Source: a bacterium (GTDB lineage Bacteria; Patescibacteriota; Saccharimonadia; CAILAD01; BJGX01). From it: a DNA stretch of 51,885 bases. The stretch's first letter is position 1, and each line of letters starts with the position of its first letter. Position numbers and translations under genes: made by a program. Where the stretch lies: NCBI GenBank assembly GCA_023261595.1, contig JAHFOQ010000003.1, positions 1 to 51,885 on the forward strand. The letters run 5' to 3'. Below are positions 34,510 to 43,100 of this stretch, one piece after another. The notes under the pieces are model-generated. The model was not told the origin of the DNA. It searched no databases and saw only the letters and a program-made list of their open reading frames with translations.

Positions 34510-35256
34510 TTAATATGTGCCAACGACAATGAATGTCTGGCTTCCACTATAACTACCACCAGGAGTCGCAATGGCGATATTTGCTATGTAAGAAATAGTA
34601 AAATCTGTTCGTCCTGAGGTTTTAGTAGCATTAGCAATCGTGTTACCCGAAACATATTTGTATTGATTCGTAGTATTGTAGCCAGTTGCAGCAGTACCAT
34701 AGCTGAATGAACTACTTGGTACCTGTACGGGTGCAGCGCCAAATGTGGTTGGTGAAGTATTAGCGGCTAAATTTATACCGAATTGTTCCGTTCCAGCCGC
34801 AGATGCTGTTGGTGAAGATAGAGCGGTCAGATTATGAGCACCATTATTAGGGCTATTCCCAATAACCTGAACAATATATCCATAGCTTGTGTAATTTAAG
34901 ACGCTAAAAGTAGCTGTACCTGTAGCTGTCGAACCAGTTGTAAGAGTTCCAAGTGATACACTCGAGGTATTAACAATAAATGATAAGTTGGGATCGTTCG
35001 TCGTTGTATATCCAGATTGGGTTTGATATGCCGTGCCGGCTGCATCACCTACTCCTACCGCCCCTATACTATCTTGTGACTGATAGCTTGCCGAGGACGA
35101 ATCGATAACTCCTCCTGCACCAAAAAAATCTTCTTGTATTTGAAAGCTCGACGAACTTGCAGCCATTAAGGCCAGTGGTTGCATACCATACACTACTACC
35201 GAGAAAACGAATACCACTACAATACGCAAGATTTTAGTAAATATATTTATAGACAT
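34510..35256 (-). CDS. Secreted surface protein, diverged member of the WxL-like group
   Basis: About 248 residues from the ATG at 35256; a start six codons upstream would fall on the far side of the -10. Signal peptide ends at AALMAASS (about 30). It opens with short repeats (SSSFQIQEDFFGAGG, SASYQSQDSIG, TAYQTQSGYTT). The C-terminal domain matches the two neighbours: EQFGINLAANTSPTTFGA, TNQYKYVSGNTIANA, FTISYIANI and PGGSYSGSQTFIVVGTY. It lacks their cysteines. TATAAT ends 6 nt before the ATG; leaderless predicted. Divergent from the PKD-protein gene. Confidence 0.72.
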   Translation of the reverse strand: MSINIFTKILRIVVVFVFSVVVYGMQPLALMAASSSSFQIQEDFFGAGGVIDSSSASYQSQDSIGAVGVGDAAGTAYQTQSGYTTTNDPNLSFIVNTSSVSLGTLTTGSTATGTATFSVLNYTSYGYIVQVIGNSPNNGAHNLTALSSPTASAAGTEQFGINLAANTSPTTFGAAPVQVPSSSFSYGTAATGYNTTNQYKYVSGNTIANATKTSGRTDFTISYIANIAIATPGGSYSGSQTFIVVGTY

Positions 35257-35262
35257 CCCATC

Positions 35263-35268
35263 ATTATA
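35263..35268 (-). promoter_or_regulatory. -10 box of the diverged surface gene (leaderless)
   Basis: TATAAT on the minus strand, 6 nt before the ATG at 35256. It also lies close to the divergent plus-strand promoter at 35287. Confidence 0.55.
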
Positions 35269-35286
35269 ATTCATTGCTACTGCTTA

Positions 35287-35295
35287 TGCTATAAT
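35287..35295 (+). promoter_or_regulatory. Extended -10 promoter of the PKD-protein gene
   Basis: TGC followed by TATAAT (35290-35295), 8 nt before the ATG at 35304; about 2 nt of leader, no Shine-Dalgarno. Confidence 0.62.
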
Positions 35296-35303
35296 CATCA
35301 TAA

Positions 35304-36221
35304 ATGAACAAATCGATACGCCACTCGATTCAAACGTTATTTGTTTTCCTGCTTGTTGGATTATGTGTTCTTCCCTACACATCATATGCAGCTATTCAAA
35401 CTCAGTCGGGCTCAGTAAGTATAAATAGTATTGTTCCAGGCCCACCTCCTTCTACCCCTCCAACTATTGATACACCTACACAAGGGCAAAACTTTGATAC
35501 AAAAAATATATCTGTTGGTGGTGGATGCATTTCTAGTTTACTTGTAAAAGTATTTGATAATAATGTATTTGCCGGTTCAACATTATGTCAAAATGACGGT
35601 ACTTGGAGCTTGCTCGTCGACCTTAATATTGGACGGAATGACTTAATTGCTCGACAATATGACACGCTAAATCAATCGAGCCCTGATTCTGACACGGTAA
35701 CTATGTACTATGTTCCTCCTTCAATAGCTCCAGTTATTCCAGGCGATTCCACCACTCCTCAGATTCAGGTAGCAGAGTTCGAGTTAAGAATTAATTACGA
35801 CTACACTGTAGTAGGTATTTTTCCGGGGCAACCATTTCGATTACCTATAAGTTTCTATGGTGGTACTCCTCCTTATGCCGTAAGTATAGACTGGGGAGAT
35901 GGTTCGACAAATCTATATAGTCGAGGAACAGAGAAAGAGTTTATAACTGAACATACTTATAAAGACCCTGGTTATAAAACCGTTACAATTCGGGTTACTG
36001 ATGCGCTTGGTAACACTGCCTATGTTCAGTTTGTTATTGTCGTGAATGGTAAAGTAACTTCTCCGTTTAATCTTTCTTTACTACAGGGTGGAAGAATAGC
36101 GATTGCTTGGCCAGTCATTGCTCTTACCATTGGTTTAGGTACTGGGATGGCTGGAGGTATTTTATTTGAACGTCACTACCTTGTTCGAAAACGATCCAAG
36201 AAAACTAACAGAAAAAAATAG
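35304..36221 (+). CDS. PKD-domain surface protein with C-terminal membrane anchor
   Basis: 305 residues. Signal peptide cleaved after SYA (about 29); a Pro/Thr linker; a first beta domain (about 50-120: GGGCISSLLVKVFDNNVFAGST, NIGRNDLIARQYD), typical of bacterial Ig-like modules; then a PKD-like domain (about 165-250) with PPYAVSIDWGDGS and HTYKDPGYKTVTIRVTDALG, the PKD signature; a membrane helix (about 270-292) and a short basic tail (RKRSKKTNRKK). PKD domains mediate protein or sugar contacts outside the cell. Divergent from the WxL-like genes, so it belongs to the same surface island. Confidence 0.82.
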   Translation: MNKSIRHSIQTLFVFLLVGLCVLPYTSYAAIQTQSGSVSINSIVPGPPPSTPPTIDTPTQGQNFDTKNISVGGGCISSLLVKVFDNNVFAGSTLCQNDGTWSLLVDLNIGRNDLIARQYDTLNQSSPDSDTVTMYYVPPSIAPVIPGDSTTPQIQVAEFELRINYDYTVVGIFPGQPFRLPISFYGGTPPYAVSIDWGDGSTNLYSRGTEKEFITEHTYKDPGYKTVTIRVTDALGNTAYVQFVIVVNGKVTSPFNLSLLQGGRIAIAWPVIALTIGLGTGMAGGILFERHYLVRKRSKKTNRKK

Positions 36222-36248
36222 CAATTATCTATATTTAATATTTCACTA

Positions 36249-36254
36249 TATAAT
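36249..36254 (+). promoter_or_regulatory. -10 box of the Crp/Fnr gene
   Basis: TATAAT, 25 nt before the TTG start; no clear -35 box. The region is AT-rich, so this is tentative. Confidence 0.45.
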
Positions 36255-36279
36255 ATATCTATAGTAATAGGGGCTCGTA

Positions 36280-36954
36280 TTGGCAAAGACAATTTCAGCA
36301 TGGCAAAAGCTCGAGCGTGTGTTTATTGAGCATAGCAATATTCAAAGATTTCATAAATCTGAAGTAATCGTAACTCAAGGCGAATCAATGAACAATGTGT
36401 ATATGGTTCGTGAAGGACTTGTTCGTAATTATGATATTAACGATGCTGGTCAAGAGAGTACTATTTCTTTCTTAAACCGGTATAATATATTTCCTCTTTC
36501 ATGGTTACAATCAAGTGAAGACCACAAATCATTATTTTATTATGAATCTTTTAGAGATACTACCTGTTATATAGCCAATCACAGCGAAATACTTAAGTAC
36601 GTTTATAATGATAAAGAAATACTCACTTTTTTAACTCAAACAGTAAACCGAGCATATATGAACCATAGTGGAAGAATACTAAACCTTATGCACTCTCGGT
36701 TACATGAAAAGATAGAATATGCGCTATACTATCTAGCGATACGTCTCGGAGAAAAAGAAAACAGTATCTATACTATTCCCTACTCATTCAGTCATGAAGA
36801 CATTGCGAAACTGGTTGGTGCAAGCCGTGAAGCCGTCTCGCTCGAGATTGCACAATTTAAAAAAAGTGGACTTTACACTAAAGTGGACCATTGTATAAAG
36901 GTGGATATCTCTAAATTTGACTATGAAAACTACGCAAAGCAGTTTGAAGTTTAG
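36280..36954 (+). CDS. Crp/Fnr-family transcription regulator
   Basis: 224 residues from a TTG start behind AGGGG. N-terminal cyclic-nucleotide-binding-like beta roll (about 20-115: VIVTQGESMNNVYMVREGLVRNY), long dimer helix (about 120-150) and a C-terminal winged helix with FSHEDIAKLVGASREAVSLEIAQF (about 168-192). The N-terminal cysteines of Fnr and the Arg-Ser/Thr pocket of cAMP-binding Crp are absent, so neither iron-sulfur sensing nor cAMP is supported. A Crp-type palindrome lies 75 nt downstream of its stop, before the giant fibre gene, which it probably controls. Confidence 0.85.
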   Translation: MAKTISAWQKLERVFIEHSNIQRFHKSEVIVTQGESMNNVYMVREGLVRNYDINDAGQESTISFLNRYNIFPLSWLQSSEDHKSLFYYESFRDTTCYIANHSEILKYVYNDKEILTFLTQTVNRAYMNHSGRILNLMHSRLHEKIEYALYYLAIRLGEKENSIYTIPYSFSHEDIAKLVGASREAVSLEIAQFKKSGLYTKVDHCIKVDISKFDYENYAKQFEV

Positions 36955-37028
36955 ACCCTAACAGATAAGAATAAATATTTTGCGACATAAGCAAAATTAA
37001 TAATTTTCCATGTTTTTATACGTTGTTT

Positions 37029-37044
37029 TGTAATGGTTATTACA
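37029..37044. promoter_or_regulatory. Crp/Fnr-type operator upstream of the fibre gene
   Basis: TGTAAT, GGTT, ATTACA: a perfect 16-bp palindrome with the half-site spacing of Crp-family sites (TGTNA-N6-TNACA). It ends 30 nt before the -10 box at 37075-37080, just upstream of the -35 position, consistent with activation. The regulator gene is directly upstream. Confidence 0.6.
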
Positions 37045-37062
37045 GAATTAAACCTCTTATAC

Positions 37063-37100
37063 TGTATAATAATAACCACAAGCTTTAAATATATAAGAGG
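37063..37100 (+). promoter_or_regulatory. Promoter of the fibre gene with flanking inverted repeat
   Basis: TATAAT (37075-37080); predicted +1 near 37087. A 9-bp inverted repeat CCTCTTATA (37063-37071) and TATAAGAGG (37092-37100) surrounds it; the right arm overlaps the Shine-Dalgarno AGAGGGTGA. Confidence 0.6.
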
Positions 37101-37107
37101 GTGATTT

Positions 37108-40100
37108 TTGCAGATAAAGGCCAAAACCTGGATTTCCAGAAATAAGCTGTCATACTTCAGCTCTCATAAAGCCAGTTTTATAATTGGTTTATTTGTCGTA
37201 TTTGCTGTTTTATCAACGCTTATTTATACAAATTATTCCCCTAAGAAAGCACAAGCAGCTGCGGGTATAAACGAACAACTTAACTATCAAGCCCGATTAC
37301 TTGATAGCACCGGTGCAGTTGTAGCTGACGGTACCTACAATATGGAATTCAAAATTTATCAAGATGGTACCGGCTGTGTAAGTGGTGGTTCTCCCCCTTG
37401 TAGCGGTACCCTTAAGTGGACAGAAACTCGCACTAGTACCAATAAAGTTACCGTAAAAAATGGTTATTTCTCGGTTAACTTAGGTTCGGTTACCGCTTTT
37501 AGTACTAGTGTAGACTGGAACCAAGATACACTCTGGTTGAGTATAAACATCGGCGGTACTGGCTCTCCAAGCTGGGATGGTGAAATGACACCTTTCCGTC
37601 GCCTTGCTGCTGTACCGTATGCTATGAATGCCAAACAACTTGGAGGGCTCGATTATTCACGCTTTGTTCAACTCGCTCCTACTGCAGTACAGGTGGATAG
37701 CGGAACACTTAGCTCAATTTTTATAAACAAGACCGGTGCAAGTGGCAATATTTTGCAGCTACAAAAAAATGGTACAAACGTACTTACCCTTGATAATGCT
37801 GGTGTGGTAAATTCAAGCTATACTTCCACTTCTTCCACTGCGGGATTAGAGATTGGTTCAATTTGGACCAACACCGATACAGGAGCTGTTACCACAGGGA
37901 CCGACGATACCAGAGGTATGCTTGTAAGTGTGTCGAGAACAGGAGGTAGCGGATCTGCAGTACTTAATACATATGGTGTTTATGGACTTGCACAAGGTGA
38001 CACTGGTGGGACAAGTACTGTAATAGGGGTGGCTGGAATCGCTGTATCTGGAGATGTAAATTATGGAGTAACAGGACTAACACTTGTTACTGGTAGCGGT
38101 CAAACAGAGGCAGTTGGTGTATTTGGAAGTATTGCATCTTTTGCAGGCTTTACCGGAACACAAACAACCACGAATGCTCTGAAAGCCCTAGTTGATATAA
38201 GTACTGCAGGAACTTATACTACTGCTTCTGGTCTTTCAATTGAAACATCAACACTTAGTGGTGGTGGCACTATTGGTACAAATTATGGTGCATGGATAAA
38301 AACTCAGACAGTAGGTACAACAAATTATGGTCTGCGAGTAGATACTGCTGCAGGTGCAGGCACAAACCAAACTGTCTGGATTGCCGGCAATGATGCAAGC
38401 GCCACAACTGCAGCTAAAGGTATCGCATTTGGCAGTACCAAAGATGTTACTTTGTATCGTGGAGGTGCAACTACACTCCAGACCGATGGTTCATTTTTAA
38501 CGGGTGGACGTGTTGCAGTAAATTCAATCGGTTCACCAGGAACAAATGAAATATTTCGAGTCAATACTCCAAACACGGTAGATAATTCAACCATAGCAAT
38601 TATTACCAATACCGGTACAAATACAAATAAAGTACTTACCTTGCAAGGAGTAGCAGGGCAATTTGCAGCATATCTATCTAACCAAACCAGTGCTGGTACT
38701 ACTTTATCTAGTATTGATCTTCTTGGTAGTTTTCGTGCACCTTCTGGTACCAATACGACTCCTGGGTTAACTTTTCAAGCAGAAAATACTTTAGGCCTGT
38801 ATCGTGTTTCATCTGGTGTACTCGGTATTACTGCCAATGCAGACGTTGCACAATTTAGCTCAACCGGTCAAACACTTACCGGTGATTTTACTTTTACTAC
38901 TGGTGCAACTCGTACAATTAGTCTTGGTACCTCAACTACTGGCACTGGTAATACTCTCACAATTCAGGGAGCGACCGGGCTAGCGGCTGGACCAAATGCC
39001 GGTGGTATTGTTTCTCTAACTGGGGGAACCGGTGGTTCTTCAACCGGGCTTGGGTCTGGTGGTGCCGGTGGTGCAGTTAATATATCTGGTGGTGCAACGT
39101 ATAGTAATAACTGGGTTGGTTCAGTAGGTGGAGCAGTAAATATAAGTGGAGCTACGCCAATTGCATCTGTTGTTGCAACAAGTTCTACGGGCGGTGCACT
39201 AGTGCTTACTGCTGGCACCGGTGGTGCAGCGAGTGGCTTTGCATCATCTGGCGGGGGTGCTGGTGGTGCTGTATCTATCACTTCAGGTAGCGGTGGGGCT
39301 GCAGGTGGTGGCGGAGACAAAACTGGTGGTAATGGCGCCGGAATTACCCTAACTGCTGGAAGTGGCGGTGTAAGTATAGGGACTAACGCAAACTCTAATG
39401 GTGGAAGTATTACCTTCCAAGGCGGTAGTGCTGGTACCGGAGGTGGTGGTGCTGCAGGTACACCCGGGAATATCAATCTTCAGGTAGCAACCAACGGAAA
39501 TATTAATGTTGGCGCGAATGCGGTTGCCCAAACGGTAAATATCGGTAATGGTACTGGGGCTACTGCAGTTTCGGTATTATGCGGAAGTGGTGCCTGTGGG
39601 TTTGGTAATAATGGTGTTGCACACAGCACTATTATTGGTAGCACAACTGGTGGTTCTATTACCTACATTCAAACCGGCACGGCTGGTCTAAATATTGCCA
39701 ATGATGGAGTATCAAACACTGTACAAATTGGTAATGCTAATACTGCTTCTTCTCAAACAATAAATATAGGTAATAATGCAAATGCCAGCGGTATAAGTGT
39801 ATTAAATATAGGTTCAGGCCAAAGCTCGAGTGCAACAACTATTCAAGCAGGTTCTGGCGGTTTATTCTTGGGTACTGCTGGCATCTCTAATACCATTCAA
39901 ATTGGTAATACAACTGGTGCTGTAGCTCAAACTATCAATTTTGGTACCAATAGTACTGGTAGTTCTACAACGAACATCAACATCGGTTCGAGCATTGCAG
40001 GTACCACAGCAATTACAGGACCTACTACCATTACTGGACGTACATCTGGTGCATTAGATACACTAACTGTCAGTAATTCCACAAGTACAGGTTCTATAGC

Positions 40101-43100
40101 AATCTTTAAAGACGGTTCTACAGCTGTTATGACAATCGCAGACGGTGGTGGAATACTTTTGCAAAACCAAACCAACTCAGCGGCTGGCTTACAAGTAAAA
40201 GACAGTAGTACTGAAGTTCTCTTTAGTGTTGATACGACTGCTCGTGGTGCTGGTGGCGGAAACTTAGTAAAAATCGGAAATAGCACCGGTACAGATACAG
40301 CAACTACTATTCTTAAATTAGATGCCGCAACTGCGGTACCAACAACTAATCTTGCTGCATTAAATGGCGGTATGTTCTATAACTCTACAACTAATAAAAT
40401 AAGTGTTATAGAAAATGGTACGGTAAAAGTATTATGTAATACTACCGATGCAGGATGTGGTGCAGGTGGTGCTACTACCCTTCAAAGTGCTTACGATGCA
40501 ACATCCGGAAATACTATTACTACAACAGACGGGCGTAATATCGCCTTTACCTTTGCTGACACAACTACAGATTCTAGTTTTATCGTAAACCTCCAGTGTG
40601 TTACTTCTTGTAGTACAAATGGTGTGTTTGCAGTGCAGTCTGCAGGTACTAATGTATTTACAGTATCTCCTAATGGCGGGCGTGCGACCTTCAGAAACGT
40701 TACTGACTCTACTACCGGGCTTCAAATACTGGATGCCGATGGCGGCACACCGATATTTAATGTAGATACTACAAATGAAAGAGTTGGTATAGGTACTGCA
40801 GCACCAAACGCGATTTTTGAAGTTATTGGAACAGCAACTACTGGACCGGTTGTTAGTACTACTGCAAGCATAGTTGGAACTTCTGGTATTTTTGCTGCGG
40901 GGACAAATATGTCTACTACTGCTTCTCCCTCTGGCCTATCAAGCATTGGTTATTACTTCGGTATCTACAACTCAGTAGATTCTGGATCGAGCAATGTTGA
41001 TTCATCTATTTTAACAAGTATTGCAACACAGGCAATCTACAACGGCGGTGATACACTAGCAGGATTAGAAGGGATTAGGGTATATCTAGAAAATGGCACC
41101 GGTACGATAACTACCTCGACTGGAATATATGTATCGACCGGGAGTAATAGCGGGACAATTACCACACAATACGGCATCCTTGTAGCTTCACAGGGAGGTG
41201 GAAGTAGTAGTTATGGAATAGCTATCGATACAGCAGGTACTCAATCACTATGGCTACAAGGTAATGGAGGAACAGCAGCTACTGGTATTGGATTCGGTAC
41301 ATCGAATGACACAAATCTGTATCGATCTGATGCTAATCTATTAAGGTCTGATGATTCCTTGCATATAGTAAATAGAGTTCAAATAGGTTTAGATGCAAAT
41401 GTAGGTACTATTGCCCAGTGTAATGCACTTATAGGATTTGGTGATTGTAGTAATGGTATAGAAGTAGCAATAGCTAGCACGGAAACTACAAATGTAACAT
41501 ATGGTGCAAGCTTTATCGCTGCTATTTCCCCTTCTGGTGCAACAAATACTGCTGGCAATAAAGGCAGCAATAATGTTTTAGCATTAGTGGGTACACAGTC
41601 ATTTAGTGGTAACAACATTGGTACTGACAGTATTGCAGTTAATGGCACTACAGCAGGTACAGTAACTATGCTGAATGGTGCGAATGGTTTTGCAACTCAA
41701 ACAGGAGCAGGTAGTACCGTAACTACAGCAACAGGTGTCAGAGCGGGTGTTTCTCAAACCGCAGGTACTCTTACGACAGGTATCGCATTAGATGTTCTAG
41801 CAGCAACTGGAACAATATCTGGTAGTAACTACGGAATAATTGTTCGTAATCAAACAGCCGGTGCTACTGACTACGGAATATACATAGAAGATGCTGCCAA
41901 CTATAGCTTAGTACTTGCTTCGAACGATGGTGATGCTGCGAGTGGTATTTCTTTTGGTAGTGTAGCAAGTACACCAGATACTAATTTGTATCGTGGTGCA
42001 GCCAATCAACTTAACACTGATGATGCCTTAAAAATTGGTACTCAAGCAGCAATAGGCTCGGGCGCGAGTATAGCTGCTGGTACTGCACTCTATGTAAACG
42101 AAACCTTCAATAATACATCTGGTGGTGTACAAGGCCAAGAAAATAGAATATTTATTAATGCTGCTTCAGCTTCATCTGCAATTGTTCTCGCAAGCAATTC
42201 TAATTTAACTGTTCAAGGTACCGCGATCAATTATACTGGTACATACCTAGCTGGTAGTGGTGGGACAGTTAATGTTGATACCACTGGTACTGTATCTACA
42301 GCCTTAGGCTCAGCAGGTATTGTAAGTAATCGTCAAGGTGGGACAATTGCAGCTGCGCATGCCCAAAACGGTCTTGTTGTCAACTCTGCCGGTGGTACGA
42401 TTACTGCCGCAACTGCTCTTTGGGGTCAAATACAGAATAACAGTACTGGGACAATTACCGATGGGGCTGGACTCTGGATAGCAGCTTCAACTAATACTAG
42501 CGGCACACTAACAAGAAACTACGGCATATATATAGAAAACCAAACTGCAGGTACTACTGACTATGGGATCGTAATAGAAGATGCCGCAAACTACAGTCTT
42601 TTGCTTGCCTCCAATGACGGTGATGCAGCAAGTGGTATTTCTTTTGGTAGTGTAGCAAGTACTCCAGACACCAATCTGTACCGATCTGCCGCTAATCAAC
42701 TTAAGACCGATGATAACTTCTTAGTACAAACCGCTATCAATTCAACCAATGCTTTTGCAGTAAATAATGCGTCTGGGCTAAATTTGTTAAAAATAGATAA
42801 TAGTAGTAGCAACCCTAGTAATTTGGTGACTAACCCAAGTTTTGAGACCAACACAACTGGTTGGACTGGGCGTACTGGCTGTACACTTACACAAGATACA
42901 TCTAACTTCTATAATGGTGCAGCATCCGGGCTCTGTACAAATACTGCTACTACCAATGCAGGTATGAACTACCCTGTAGCACTTAGTAGTACTACTAGCT
43001 ATAACGTAATTGTGTACGTCAAAACCAATGGCCTACCAATAAGCACCTTAGAAATAGGCCGGGCCGATAATGGTGCCAGTGATACTGCTTGTCTTACTGC

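Noticed and set aside
38964-39476. Minus-strand 170-codon open frame rich in proline
   Set aside because: It is the reverse of the Gly-rich block of the fibre gene; no promoter or Shine-Dalgarno, and composition follows from GGT/GGC codons on the other strand.
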